The position numbers and the translations under genes are program-made. Shown here piece after piece: positions 1 to 8,092 of a stretch of 34,962 bases of DNA. Each line of letters opens with the position of its first letter. Position 1 is the first letter of the stretch. Below the pieces are notes generated by a model. That model was not told where the DNA came from. It saw only the letters and a list, made by a program, of their open reading frames with translations, and searched no databases. The stretch is from Firmicutes bacterium UBA7523 (GTDB lineage Bacteria; Bacillota; Dethiobacteria; Dethiobacterales; Dethiobacteraceae), in assembly GCA_002479415.1 (NCBI GenBank), contig DLMZ01000051.1, positions 11,122-46,083 on the forward strand, in the 5' to 3' direction.

Positions 1-941
1 CTCTCAAGGTAGCGAATGTAGTTTTCAACGGTAGGGCGTGAGACGCCGTTCAATTCTTTAGCAATCGCATCAATAGAAACAATATTTGAGGATACATTAC
101 ACAGGTATAAGAATATTCTTTCAAGCTCTGTTGAGTTGCGTATACTGTACAGCGACGGAAGGTCACGCTTTAATACTTTATCGACAACATCTTCACGCAT
201 CACTTGTTGGGCCATAAGGTCGTTGGAGGAAAGGGCAAGCTCGGGGAATCCTCCTACTTGCAGATATCGAATAAAATGGTTTTGCACCACTGATAGTTTC
301 ATCATTATTTCCGAACGCTGTTGTTGTGTCAAACTTGCAAAAGCAGTAGGTCTGAGCGCTTTATCTAGATCGACGTCTTTAACACCTATTAGTGAGCAAT
401 ATTCATAAAAATATAGTGTGGGAACCTGAATAATGCTCCATCGTCCCGCACCGCTTTCGGTGCTTCCCTTTATTAAAGCAGGACTTGCAGAGCCTGTAGC
501 GATTACTTTTGTTGTCGGCTGTATATCATATATTGTCTTCAACCATTTATCCCAATCGGTGGCATATTGAATCTCGTCAAAGAAGTAGTAGACGTCTTGA
601 TTTGCGTAAATATTTTCATGGTAGTTGTCAAGGATTTCATTTAGATTACTTAATTTTAGCATTGGATGGTCCATAGATATAAAGACTATTTGCTTTGGAG
701 AAACCCCGAAATTGAGGAGTGTTTCAATCATTTGATACTGAATAGTTGTTTTGCCTACACGCCGTGTGCCTGTAAGAACGACCATTCTTCGAATATCCGT
801 CTGCTCGATACGTTTCATAGCTTCATAATATGCAAATCTTTTATACTTCTTAGTAAAGCTTGGATGAACCGCACCAGTTTTCCACCATGGATTAAATGCA
901 GCAAGTACCCTTAAGATACCTTCTTTTGTAGTAATAGCCAT
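1..941 (-). CDS. AAA+ ATPase, DUF4143-type (partial, cut by left window edge)
   Basis: About 313 residues are visible; the C-terminus lies outside the window. Reading leftwards from the ATG at 941 there is no stop to base 1. The N-terminal half is a P-loop ATPase: Walker A GTRRVGKTT, Walker B YYFFDEIQ, then a sensor-like IATGSAS. The part after the ATPase core, with GGFPELAL and a winged-helix-like end, matches proteins annotated as ATP-binding/DUF4143. These are common in anaerobes; some are linked to toxin-antitoxin or defence loci, but most have no known role. The start is set by an AGAGGTG ribosome binding site 7 nt upstream. It is transcribed away from its neighbour. The family assignment is confident and the function is unknown. 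Confidence 0.85.
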   Translation of the reverse strand, partial: MAITTKEGILRVLAAFNPWWKTGAVHPSFTKKYKRFAYYEAMKRIEQTDIRRMVVLTGTRRVGKTTIQYQMIETLLNFGVSPKQIVFISMDHPMLKLSNLNEILDNYHENIYANQDVYYFFDEIQYATDWDKWLKTIYDIQPTTKVIATGSASPALIKGSTESGAGRWSIIQVPTLYFYEYCSLIGVKDVDLDKALRPTAFASLTQQQRSEIMMKLSVVQNHFIRYLQVGGFPELALSSNDLMAQQVMREDVVDKVLKRDLPSLYSIRNSTELERIFLYLCNVSSNIVSIDAIAKELNGVSRPTVENYIRYLE

Positions 942-960
942 TTATATCACCTCTTGAAAA

Positions 961-989
961 CATGTTAGCCCAAATATTAAAAATGTCAA
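961..989 (-). promoter_or_regulatory. Candidate promoter of the ATPase gene
   Basis: On the minus strand a perfect -35 TTGACA (989 to 984) is followed, after 16 nt, by TAACAT (967 to 962), a 4/6 match to the -10 box. This lies about 20-45 nt upstream of the ATPase start. The rest of the 197-nt gap between the ATPase and the PH-like gene (942-1138) is very AT-rich; I see no second convincing promoter for the plus-strand gene. Confidence 0.45.
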
Positions 990-1138
990 TGAATATTATA
1001 ACTACACTTATAATAATTTATGTATATATTTAATATATTGGTGAAGTTGTTTGTATTTTTGATTATATAAGAATGAAGGAGTATGCAGAAGGAATAAAGA
1101 ACATTATAAATAATACTGCTGCAAGGGGGAGAATTTCG

Positions 1139-2002
1139 ATGTTAAGCGAATACCCGTTGTCTGTGCCACCCGGGGCAGGTTGGTTCCTGGTTATTATTCT
1201 GCTGCCGCTGCTTTTTTTGTCACCGGTAATTTGGGCAGATCTTAAGAGAAAACCCAAAGCAGCTAGAGCAGTCATGTCTGTGTTTTTGATTGGTATAGTA
1301 TTATTAATGGTGTTCTTAATTATAGTATCGCCGGTTATGACAAAGGCTGTCATTGATGACGGAGAACTTACGGTGAGGACACCGCCCTATGCTACAATAA
1401 GGTTAGAACGGGAAGAAATTCGCGCAGCATATGTAGCTGATTGGCGTGAGACCACAGAATTGATGCCGGTTGTGCGAACTGGCGGTACAGCTATGGGGAC
1501 TTACAAAACTGGTCATTTTCGCTTGGAAAATGGGGCGGATGCCGTACTCATGACGGCCACATCCAGGGTATTGGTCTTGGATGTGGGAAGCAGGTTTATT
1601 TTAGTAGCGCCTGATAATTTCGATGCTTTTGTACAAGAATTCGGGGAAAGAGTAATGATACCTGACCCAGTTCCTCCAGCTGACATTGCCGCGTCTACAG
1701 ATGTGAAGCCAATGCGAGGACTGCCGGTTGGAACAAGGCTTGTATTTGTATTTATTGGGCTTGCTTTATTAGGGGTGGGTTATCTTATCCGTTTTAAGAA
1801 GATGTTGTGGCTACTATCAGGCTACGATGAGAGTAGAGTTAAAGACAAAGAGGCGATGGCGCGCTTTGGCGGAAACTTTGCTGCATCAATTGGGCTAGCA
1901 TTAATTCTGATGCAATTCTTAGATATTAAAGTGTTTATATTTTTCATCATTGCTATAATACCGGTCGGGATATTTGCGGTCTATAAAATGAATACGCTTT
2001 AG
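1139..2002 (+). CDS. Membrane protein with bacterial PH-like domain and DUF3784-like C-terminus
   Basis: The product is 287 residues from the ATG at 1139, chosen because AAGGGGGAG lies 6-7 nt upstream; an in-frame ATG at 1073 has no comparable site. Two hydrophobic helices (about 15-32 and 45-65) precede a soluble stretch (about 66-185) with the alternating beta pattern of bacterial PH domains (VIDDGELTVRTPPY, FRLENGADAVLM, RFILVAPDNFDAFVQEF). A further helix, a short RFKKMLWLLSGYDES segment typical of DUF3784-like proteins, and two more helices end the protein. It is probably an integral membrane protein with the PH-like domain on one face. Its role is unknown. It is monocistronic, with a strong terminator behind it. 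Confidence 0.75.
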   Translation: MLSEYPLSVPPGAGWFLVIILLPLLFLSPVIWADLKRKPKAARAVMSVFLIGIVLLMVFLIIVSPVMTKAVIDDGELTVRTPPYATIRLEREEIRAAYVADWRETTELMPVVRTGGTAMGTYKTGHFRLENGADAVLMTATSRVLVLDVGSRFILVAPDNFDAFVQEFGERVMIPDPVPPADIAASTDVKPMRGLPVGTRLVFVFIGLALLGVGYLIRFKKMLWLLSGYDESRVKDKEAMARFGGNFAASIGLALILMQFLDIKVFIFFIIAIIPVGIFAVYKMNTL

Positions 2003-2060
2003 ATGTGTTGTTCGTATGTCCTAAAGCAACGAAAGTGCTATTTTACAAACTTATTAAAAC

Positions 2061-2084
2061 AAGACGCTTCGGCGTCTTTTTTTT
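2061..2084 (+). terminator. Rho-independent terminator
   Basis: AAGACGC, a TTCG tetraloop and GCGTCTT form a 7-bp stem (2061-2078) that runs directly into eight Ts. It closes the PH-like gene and separates it from the TRAP operon. Confidence 0.92.
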
Positions 2085-2110
2085 GCTAAAGTTGAAAGAT
2101 TGGGTATAAT
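2083..2110 (+). promoter_or_regulatory. Candidate promoter of the TRAP transporter operon
   Basis: A perfect -10 TATAAT (2105-2110) has a weak -35-like TTGCTA (2083-2088) 16 nt upstream, overlapping the T-tract of the preceding terminator. The distance to the first start codon (2156) is 45 nt. Confidence 0.45.
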
Positions 2111-2155
2111 ACCGTCACATATAATTTTCCAGCAATAGTGAAAGGTGGAGACGAT

Positions 2156-3172
2156 ATGCCCAATAGTGTAATTGGCCCAAGTGTAGAGGTTCTGGTGTTA
2201 AATAAAGCGGAAATTGAGCAGCTTCTTACTCGGAGAGAGGTTATTGAAGCAACAGAGCTTGCTTTCAGGTCAGAAGGGGAAGAACAGCTTCTTCAGCCTC
2301 AGAAGGAGCCTATGTACATTGACCCTCCCCAGCGGAGGAATTTTATTATTGCGATGCCGGCATGTTTAAAAAATATAAACGTTGCCGGGATTAAATGGGC
2401 CTGTTTGTACTGGGATCAGGAGCCCGGCGTTCCGGCAACGTGGGGAGATATCTTAATTCTTAACCACCCGCAAAACGGTCTTCCCTTTGCAATAATGGAT
2501 GCTACTGCCATTACAAATATGCGGACAGCAGGTGGACATGCGGTCGTTGCCGCAAAATACTTGGCTAAAAAAAATGCCAAAGTGCTGGCGATCATTGGCT
2601 GTGGAGCAGAGGCCTATACAGGGCTGCCGGCTTTTAACGATGTTTTTCCTTTGGAATCTATTAAGATTTATGATATTAACCCTATGGCTATGACGGCTTT
2701 TAAAGAAACAATGAGCAAACAAGTATTGGCTGCAATTGAACCGTGCACATCAAGCGAAGAAGCCGTCAGTAACGCTGATATCGTTTTGATGGTTACGTCT
2801 GCCCAGGAGCCGGTCGTCTTTGAATCTTGGCTTCCCGAAGGGTGTTTTGTAGCCGGGTTATATTCATTTTGTGATCTGGATCCGTTGTTAAGCAAAATGG
2901 CTGATAAATGGGTTATCGGTTCCAGAGCATCTGATGGCCACTTAATCGTGGATAATGCGAGCGGCTTAGTTAAAAACTTTGAGCTGTCCTGGAATGATGT
3001 CTACGCCGATATGGGGGAAATCGTAACCGGCAGCAAGCCGGGAAGGGAGAATGATAAGGAACGTATTGTTTATACGCATTTAGGAATGGGCGCTCACGAT
3101 ATAGCTGTGGGAAAAATTGCTTACGATAAAGCAAAAAAATCAGATATAGGTTCTACAGTCAAGCTGATTTAA
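2156..3172 (+). CDS. Ornithine cyclodeaminase / mu-crystallin family protein
   Basis: The product is 338 residues. The start is the ATG at 2156 with AAAGGTGGAG just upstream; the in-frame GTG at 2138 lies before that site. The family fold is visible: an N-terminal dimerisation/substrate part with GIKWACLYW (the conserved Lys region), the NMRTAGGHAVVAAKYLA segment with the conserved Arg, and a Rossmann NAD(P) motif IGCGAEA at about residue 150. Members use NAD(H)/NADP(H) on amino or imino acids (ornithine cyclodeaminase, alanine dehydrogenase, ketimine reductase), so the exact substrate cannot be read. It leads the operon and is followed 41 nt later by a TRAP transporter, suggesting that it acts on the imported compound. 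That link is inference. Confidence 0.85.
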   Translation: MPNSVIGPSVEVLVLNKAEIEQLLTRREVIEATELAFRSEGEEQLLQPQKEPMYIDPPQRRNFIIAMPACLKNINVAGIKWACLYWDQEPGVPATWGDILILNHPQNGLPFAIMDATAITNMRTAGGHAVVAAKYLAKKNAKVLAIIGCGAEAYTGLPAFNDVFPLESIKIYDINPMAMTAFKETMSKQVLAAIEPCTSSEEAVSNADIVLMVTSAQEPVVFESWLPEGCFVAGLYSFCDLDPLLSKMADKWVIGSRASDGHLIVDNASGLVKNFELSWNDVYADMGEIVTGSKPGRENDKERIVYTHLGMGAHDIAVGKIAYDKAKKSDIGSTVKLI

Positions 3173-3213
3173 GTATAATTTGGCATATTGGTTTATAGTT
3201 TGGGAGGGAGATA

Positions 3214-4314
3214 ATGATTTACAAGAAAAGTCTTGTTATTGCCGCCCTTATTTTCGCTGTTTTTTCCCTTTCTTTAATCAGTACAGGCTGTACTAAAAAG
3301 ACTGCCACAGATAATAAAGAACAAAATAGGTGGCGGTTCAGTACTGTTTTTCCTTCTCCGCTTGAGGGCGATAAATGCAATAACTCATTTGCTTTTGTTT
3401 GTTTTGCCGACAAATTGGCGGAACTAACCGATGGGCAAATTAAGATCGATATAGGTTGGGGAAACTCTATGGGCTTTGCGGGTCCAGACATTTTACGCAG
3501 CCTTAAAGCAGGGCGTCTGGAGATCGCTGAGGTTGTTATACCTTTTCATGAAGTGGAGGTGCCCTGGTTTGGTATTTTGTCTATTACAAATTTAAGTAAG
3601 GGGCCGGAAACAACTAAGGCCATGTATCAAGCCTTAAGACCTATGATGGAAGAAACCTTTGAGCAGTATGATACTGTACTGTTGGCATTCTTCCCTCAGC
3701 TTGGCGAAGGTTCCCAGGTTACACTGTGGACTAACCGTGAAATTCAGAGCCTTAGTGACTTCAAAGGCATGAAAGTACGTGGGTTTTCTACAATACATGC
3801 TGAATCAATACTGGAAAAGCTGGGTGCCAGTGTCGTATGGATTCCTACTCCCGAGATATACACATCCATTAAAACAGGAGTTGTGGATTCGGTAACAAAT
3901 GGGGGAATCGGCGCGGGCTGGGTAAACAACCTTGTTGAAGTCGTGGATTACGCTTATGAGTTCTCTAATCCAATTCCTCCTATCGGGTTTGCTATTGGCG
4001 TAAATAGGAATGTTTTTGATGGTTTGTCTCCCGAGCTGCAAGAAGCAGTCTTGGAGGCCGGCAGACAATTTGAAGAATATGCTTGGGGTACTTGTATGGA
4101 TCCGGCCGCTTATGGCTTGCTGGATCGTGAAGGCTTGCAAAATCGTTTGGATACAGCAGCGGGACTTTCATTTTCGTGGAGAGCTTTGCCCGCAGCAATG
4201 ATGGATGAATTCTACCTGATGAGTCTGGAATACCTTGACAGGTGGGCTGCAAAAACCGGTCCGGAAGGAGAAAGGGCAAAGACACTTATTCTTGAAGCTT
4301 TAGAGATAGAATAG
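3214..4314 (+). CDS. dctP: TRAP transporter substrate-binding lipoprotein, DctP family
   Basis: The product is 366 residues with a lipoprotein signal: a Lys-rich start, a hydrophobic stretch and a lipobox ISTGC with the lipidated Cys at 26. It would therefore sit on the outer face of the membrane. The DctP/TAXI-type periplasmic fold is supported by KGMKVRGFST (the conserved Arg that usually salt-bridges a substrate carboxylate), LGASVVWIPTPEIYTSIKTGVVDS and the following Asn/Gly-rich hinge. Length and motif order are normal for the family. GGGAGGGAG precedes the ATG. The ligand is likely a carboxylate, perhaps an amino acid or oxo-acid given the enzyme upstream. Class is certain; ligand is inferred. 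Confidence 0.93.
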   Translation: MIYKKSLVIAALIFAVFSLSLISTGCTKKTATDNKEQNRWRFSTVFPSPLEGDKCNNSFAFVCFADKLAELTDGQIKIDIGWGNSMGFAGPDILRSLKAGRLEIAEVVIPFHEVEVPWFGILSITNLSKGPETTKAMYQALRPMMEETFEQYDTVLLAFFPQLGEGSQVTLWTNREIQSLSDFKGMKVRGFSTIHAESILEKLGASVVWIPTPEIYTSIKTGVVDSVTNGGIGAGWVNNLVEVVDYAYEFSNPIPPIGFAIGVNRNVFDGLSPELQEAVLEAGRQFEEYAWGTCMDPAAYGLLDREGLQNRLDTAAGLSFSWRALPAAMMDEFYLMSLEYLDRWAAKTGPEGERAKTLILEALEIE

Positions 4315-4328
4315 GAGTTGAGAATTTT

Positions 4329-4856
4329 GTGAGCAGTGAAGCGTCAGTTAAAAGCAGTGAAAAGTCCAAATCTTGTGCCGATAAGTTCGTCAAAAGAATA
4401 GCTGCAGGCTTTTTCGATGCTGCAGTTATTTCAGTTGTTGTATTATTAGCGGTTGTTTTAACAAATGTTATTTTGCGAAAGGTATTTAACAAGCCTATCG
4501 GTTTTGGTGAAGAGTTGGCGTCAATTTTTATGTACATACTGGTTTTTGGCGCACTTGGCGAGCTTTTTAACCGCGGGGCACACCTCCGCATCGAGTCCTT
4601 TAAAAAAACCTCTCATCCGCTGTCACGACGTGCTTTGACTGTTGAGATTGCTGTAAGCTCAATCAGCTTAATATTTATTGCTATATGGATTTGGTATTGT
4701 GTAAAAATGTTGATTGAAACCTTTAGCTTTAAGGTGAAATTTTTGACAATGCCGGGCTTACCGGTTTGGCCGGTTTTTCTTATCATTGTGCTGGGATTGG
4801 GTATGCTTGGTATCTGCATGTTTGTTTCCATTAGAGACCTTCTGAGGAAGGAATAA
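4329..4856 (+). CDS. dctQ: TRAP transporter small permease, DctQ family
   Basis: The product is 175 residues with four predicted membrane helices (about residues 33-52, 63-82, 100-122 and 135-160), the normal architecture of the DctQ subunit that partners the large permease. The start is a GTG 14 nt after the stop of dctP, with AGGAGTTG ending 8 nt before it; no better start is seen. The first 20 residues are Ser/Lys-rich and cytoplasmic. It is the middle gene of the transporter and is separated from dctM by only 3 nt, so translation is probably coupled. Confidence 0.9.
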   Translation: MSSEASVKSSEKSKSCADKFVKRIAAGFFDAAVISVVVLLAVVLTNVILRKVFNKPIGFGEELASIFMYILVFGALGELFNRGAHLRIESFKKTSHPLSRRALTVEIAVSSISLIFIAIWIWYCVKMLIETFSFKVKFLTMPGLPVWPVFLIIVLGLGMLGICMFVSIRDLLRKE

Positions 4857-4859
4857 AAG

Positions 4860-6155
4860 ATGCCTGATATTTACCTGTTTATATTGATATATCTTGTCGT
4901 CCTCATCGTTCTTCTTTTTATTCGCACATGGATAGCTATTAGCCTGGCTTTAACAGGGTTTATTGGGCTGTTTATACTATTAAATAATGGTGAGATGGTT
5001 GGGCTGATTACCTATAACGCACTTTATGGCTTTACTTTAACGGCTGTACCGCTTTTCATCTTAATGGGGGAAATCTTATTGCGTGGTGGAGCAGGAGAAG
5101 ACCTGTACCACGGACTTGGACCGCTTTTTGAACGAATATTGCCAGGTGGCCTTCTGCATGCCAATATAGTGGCCTGTGGGCTGTTTGGCGCGGTATGCGG
5201 CTCCGCGTTAGCGGGTACGGCTACTATTTCAACTGTGGCGCTACCCCAGCTAAACAAGCGCGGCTATGAAAAGTCCTTTGCGGTTGGTTCCCTAGTGGGA
5301 GCAGGCCCGCTTTCTTCTATTATTCCGCCAAGTATTGTTTTAATTATTTTTGGTTCGCTTACGCAAGTATCTGTCAGTAAACTCTTTATGGCGGGAATTC
5401 TTCCCGGAATTCTCTTAATCCTCTTAATGATGCTGGCTGTCTGGATTAAAGTAAAAATTCGCCCTCAGGCTGTTCCTGAGAAGCCAAATCTTGAGTTATC
5501 GAGCTGTATAAAAGCTCTTGCCAGAGTTTTGCCGATAATTGTGTTGGCGGTGGTGATTATATATTCTATTCAGGGAGGAATAGCTACCCCAACAGAAGCT
5601 GGAGCAATAGGTACAGCTGTCTCAGTTTTATTATGCTTAGTATTATACCGCAAGCTCAGTTGGTCTCACTTTATTGAAGCTTGTCGGTCCACAGTAAAGA
5701 CCACATCGGTAATATTATTTCTGATTGTTGGAGCACAGATTTTTGCTTTCAGCATATCTCAAAGCGGTTTTACTACATATCTGGCGGAAGCTTTTTTGAG
5801 TATCCCCGGCGCACCGGGGATAAAGTTGTTTATTCTCCTAATGCTGTATTTTCTTTTAGGAATGTTTATGGATATTGTTTCAGTAATGCTAATCACTCTG
5901 CCCATTTCTTTTCCGCTCTTTATGGCGCTTGGCTGTGACCCGTTATGGGTTGGTGTCGTTATGACATTTATGGGATCAATAGGCGGGATAACTCCCCCCG
6001 TCGGCTTAGGCTTGTTTTTGCTGCAAAGTATATCCGGCCTGGATACCGGCACCATATTGCGGGGATCAATCCCTTTTTTAGTTGCCCAGATTGTCGGCCT
6101 CGCTATAATTTGTTACCTGCCAGTAATTGTCTTATGGCTGCCTTCATTTATGTGA
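4860..6155 (+). CDS. dctM: TRAP transporter large permease, DctM family
   Basis: The product is 431 residues and almost entirely hydrophobic, with 11-12 membrane helices. Family hallmarks are FTLTAVPLFILMGEIL, the Gly/Ala-rich GSALAGTATISTVALPQL, the PPSIVLIIFG segment, TPTEAGAIG, and GGITPPVGLGLF near the C-terminus. It forms the Na+-coupled translocation pathway with the small permease. Length is normal and there is no frameshift. It is the last gene of the operon; a modest hairpin with a T-tract follows. Confidence 0.95.
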   Translation: MPDIYLFILIYLVVLIVLLFIRTWIAISLALTGFIGLFILLNNGEMVGLITYNALYGFTLTAVPLFILMGEILLRGGAGEDLYHGLGPLFERILPGGLLHANIVACGLFGAVCGSALAGTATISTVALPQLNKRGYEKSFAVGSLVGAGPLSSIIPPSIVLIIFGSLTQVSVSKLFMAGILPGILLILLMMLAVWIKVKIRPQAVPEKPNLELSSCIKALARVLPIIVLAVVIIYSIQGGIATPTEAGAIGTAVSVLLCLVLYRKLSWSHFIEACRSTVKTTSVILFLIVGAQIFAFSISQSGFTTYLAEAFLSIPGAPGIKLFILLMLYFLLGMFMDIVSVMLITLPISFPLFMALGCDPLWVGVVMTFMGSIGGITPPVGLGLFLLQSISGLDTGTILRGSIPFLVAQIVGLAIICYLPVIVLWLPSFM

Positions 6156-6183
6156 GAGCCGGGTCTCTGCAGCATAACTCAGA

Positions 6184-6221
6184 TCGATTTAAGGTTATCC
6201 TTAAATTGGTCTATTTTTTTT
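6184..6221 (+). terminator. Probable rho-independent terminator after the TRAP operon
   Basis: GATTTAAGG (6186-6194), a TTAT loop and CCTTAAATT (6199-6207) pair over 9 bp with one wobble, and flanking bases extend the stem slightly. A run of eight Ts follows at 6214-6221, about 4 nt beyond the stem. AT-rich and slightly spaced, so moderate support. Confidence 0.5.
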
Positions 6222-6238
6222 GCTTTAAAAAAAGGAAT

Positions 6239-6266
6239 TTGCGGGGGAAAAAAGAACTATTAATAT
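6239..6266 (+). promoter_or_regulatory. Weak promoter candidate of the rubredoxin/rubrerythrin operon
   Basis: TTGCGG (6239-6244), 16 nt, then TAATAT (6261-6266). An overlapping TATAAA sits at 6264-6269. It is about 45 nt before the first start codon. The area is AT-rich, so chance matches are easy. Confidence 0.3.
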
Positions 6267-6311
6267 AAATAACTAATAAGGATAAGAAATTGATGCAAAG
6301 GAGGTAGTGAA

Positions 6312-6977
6312 GTGAGGAAGTTCAAATGCTCGATTTGCGGCTTTATATATGATGAAGCTGTAGGAATGAGAGAAAAAGGCATTGAAGCAGGGACTAAATG
6401 GGAAGATATTCCGCAAGACTTTTCCTGTCCTTTATGTGGAGTGCCAAAAACAGCGTTTGAAGAACTTAAAGAGAAAAGTAACACTCCTGCTAATGCAGCT
6501 GCGGAAGAAATACAGTTTGAAGGCTTAAAAGACCTTTCCGCAGGTGAACTTAGCGCATTATGCTCTAACCTTGCAAAGGGTTGTGAAAAACAACATCTTG
6601 CAGAAGAATCAGCTTTATTTAACCAGCTGGCAGATTATTTTAATAGTAAAGTTAATTTTGAAGGTGAAAAAAGCTTTGGTGATGCTGCTCAACTTTTAGC
6701 AGCAGACTTAGAAGAATACTACCCTAAGGCGAACGTAGTAGTATCAGCTGCAAAGGATAGAGGTGCTTTAAGAGCGCTGGTATGGAGCGAAAAAGTAAGC
6801 AGAATGATAAAATCACTTCTTGACACATACGAAAAAAAGGGTGATGCAATGCTAGAAGATACAAACATTTTCGTATGTGATATTTGTGGCTTTGTCTATG
6901 CAGGAAAAGAGCTGCCGGAAGTCTGCCCTGTATGCAAAGTTCCTAAATTTAAATTTGCACAAATAGCAAGGAGGTGA
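6312..6977 (+). CDS. Double-rubredoxin protein (N- and C-terminal rubredoxin domains)
   Basis: The product is 221 residues, from a GTG at 6312 with AGGAGG 7 nt upstream. Residues 1-52 are a complete rubredoxin: CSICGF near the start, the aromatic/acidic core WEDIPQDFSC, and CPLCGVPKTAF. Residues about 185-221 are a second, shorter rubrerythrin-type iron knuckle, CDICGF and CPVCKVP. The middle (about 65-180) is helical and shows no clear ExxH diiron pairs. Each Cys4 site should hold one Fe and shuttle electrons, plausibly to the rubrerythrin encoded downstream in peroxide reduction. It heads the operon; its stop overlaps the ribosome binding site of the next gene, 4 nt away. The helical middle I do not recognise. 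Confidence 0.85.
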   Translation: MRKFKCSICGFIYDEAVGMREKGIEAGTKWEDIPQDFSCPLCGVPKTAFEELKEKSNTPANAAAEEIQFEGLKDLSAGELSALCSNLAKGCEKQHLAEESALFNQLADYFNSKVNFEGEKSFGDAAQLLAADLEEYYPKANVVVSAAKDRGALRALVWSEKVSRMIKSLLDTYEKKGDAMLEDTNIFVCDICGFVYAGKELPEVCPVCKVPKFKFAQIARR

Positions 6978-6981
6978 GAAT

Positions 6982-8034
6982 ATGCCGGCGGTAAGGAATA
7001 TTAAGCTATGTACTAAAGATTGCATGTGCCTTTATGTATGCCCAACAGGAGCAACTAACACTGAAAACGGCAGCATTGATGCAGCCAAATGTATTGCAGG
7101 CTGCAGAAAGTGTTTAGATGTTTGCCCGTCAGGAGCAATCTCACTATGTCCTGACGAATATCCTCCGCAACAGCCTAAAACAGATCAGGTTGTTAGTGCT
7201 TTAAGGACTTTAAGTGCAAGCAAAACAGAGCAAGAAAGAATTACAGCAATTATTGCCAAGACAAGCAAGAGCTCTGCTGCTCGACAGCTTGCCGAGGCAA
7301 TTTCTAAATCTAATAGGCTTATATCTGAGGACTTATTAAGAGAATCCAGGTATATGCTGCCACAAAGCAAGGAGGTGAGAAGCTTACTTGAATCCATGCT
7401 CCAAAATCCACCGAAGGATTTTCCCGTGGATTTAGTTGAAAATTTATTAAAAAAGATTAATTGGGTAAAAATAACTAGTAGAAGAGAAGGAGAGAATAAA
7501 ATGGATATTAAAGGAACAAAAACAGAACAAAACTTACAGGCTGCATTTGCCGGTGAATCACAGGCTAGAAATAAGTACACATATTTTGCGGCTGTTGCCA
7601 AAAAGGAAGGCTATGAGCAGATTGCGGCTATCTTTGAAGCTACGGCAAACAACGAAAAGGAACACGCAAAGTTATGGTTTAAGGCTCTTGGCGAGCTAGG
7701 CGATACAGCAACAAATCTTCGTCATGCAGCTGAAGGTGAAAATTACGAGTGGACAGATATGTATGAAAGATTTGCCAAAGATGCTGAAGAAGAAGGCTTT
7801 ACCGCTTTGGCTGCGCAGTTTAGAATGGTGGGAGCTATTGAAAAGGCTCACGAGAAAAGATACCGTGATTTGCTCAAAAATATTGAGAACAACAGTGTAT
7901 TTGAAAAGACTGATGAAAACATGTGGGAATGCCGCAACTGCGGACATCTTGTAGAGGGTACAAAAGGACCCGAGGTTTGCCCTGTCTGTGTGCATCCAAA
8001 GAGCTTCTTTGAGTTAAGAGCGGAGAACTACTAA
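6982..8034 (+). CDS. Ferredoxin-rubrerythrin in-frame fusion (full-length reading)
   Basis: One uninterrupted frame of 350 residues with AAGGAGGTG before its ATG. Residues 1-55 are a two-cluster ferredoxin module with unusual Cys spacing: CTKDCMCLYVCP (C-x3-C-x-C-x3-C) and CIAGCRKCLDVCP (C-x3-C-x2-C-x3-C). Residues about 65-165 are a helical linker region of unknown fold. From residue 174 a complete rubrerythrin follows. The junction encodes both a ribosome binding site and a canonical rubrerythrin start, so the frame may yield the fusion, the internal rubrerythrin, or both. A related stand-alone ferredoxin is common in Clostridia from my memory of the family. Stop codons (TAA, TAGTAG) occur in the other two frames just before the junction, so a lost indel could have joined two formerly separate genes. 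Confidence 0.75.
   Translation: MPAVRNIKLCTKDCMCLYVCPTGATNTENGSIDAAKCIAGCRKCLDVCPSGAISLCPDEYPPQQPKTDQVVSALRTLSASKTEQERITAIIAKTSKSSAARQLAEAISKSNRLISEDLLRESRYMLPQSKEVRSLLESMLQNPPKDFPVDLVENLLKKINWVKITSRREGENKMDIKGTKTEQNLQAAFAGESQARNKYTYFAAVAKKEGYEQIAAIFEATANNEKEHAKLWFKALGELGDTATNLRHAAEGENYEWTDMYERFAKDAEEEGFTALAAQFRMVGAIEKAHEKRYRDLLKNIENNSVFEKTDENMWECRNCGHLVEGTKGPEVCPVCVHPKSFFELRAENY
7501..8034 (+). CDS. rbr: Rubrerythrin (internal in-frame start)
   Basis: Starting at the ATG at 7501, 8 nt after AAGGAG (7487-7492), this gives 177 residues, the normal size of a clostridial rubrerythrin. It opens with MDIKGTKTEQNL, the usual N-terminus of the family. The ferritin-like domain (about 1-135) holds the diiron ligands in AGESQARNKY, NNEKEHAK, DAEEEGF and AIEKAHEKRY. 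The C-terminal rubredoxin-like domain has CRNCGH and CPVCVHP. The protein reduces hydrogen peroxide in the cytoplasm with electrons from NADH via rubredoxin or ferredoxin. The upstream genes could supply those carriers. A strong terminator follows. Identity is certain; whether it is made separately from the fusion is not known. Confidence 0.9.
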   Translation: MDIKGTKTEQNLQAAFAGESQARNKYTYFAAVAKKEGYEQIAAIFEATANNEKEHAKLWFKALGELGDTATNLRHAAEGENYEWTDMYERFAKDAEEEGFTALAAQFRMVGAIEKAHEKRYRDLLKNIENNSVFEKTDENMWECRNCGHLVEGTKGPEVCPVCVHPKSFFELRAENY

Positions 8035-8043
8035 GCTAGAATG

Positions 8044-8078
8044 TATGCGACAGAGGATGTCTCTGTCGCATATTTTTT
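8044..8078 (+). terminator. Strong rho-independent terminator or attenuator ahead of the nitroreductase
   Basis: TATGCGACAGAG (8044-8055), a 5-nt loop and CTCTGTCGCATA (8061-8072) form a perfect 12-bp stem followed by six Ts. The next gene's ribosome binding site begins at 8080, so there is no room for a normal promoter between terminator and gene. Confidence 0.92.
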
Positions 8079-8092
8079 GAAGGAGATGTGAT

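Noticed and set aside
6255..6285. PerR-like operator before the rubredoxin operon
   Set aside because: The AT-rich TATTA...TAATA dyad does not match the 15-bp PerR pattern well enough to support a call.
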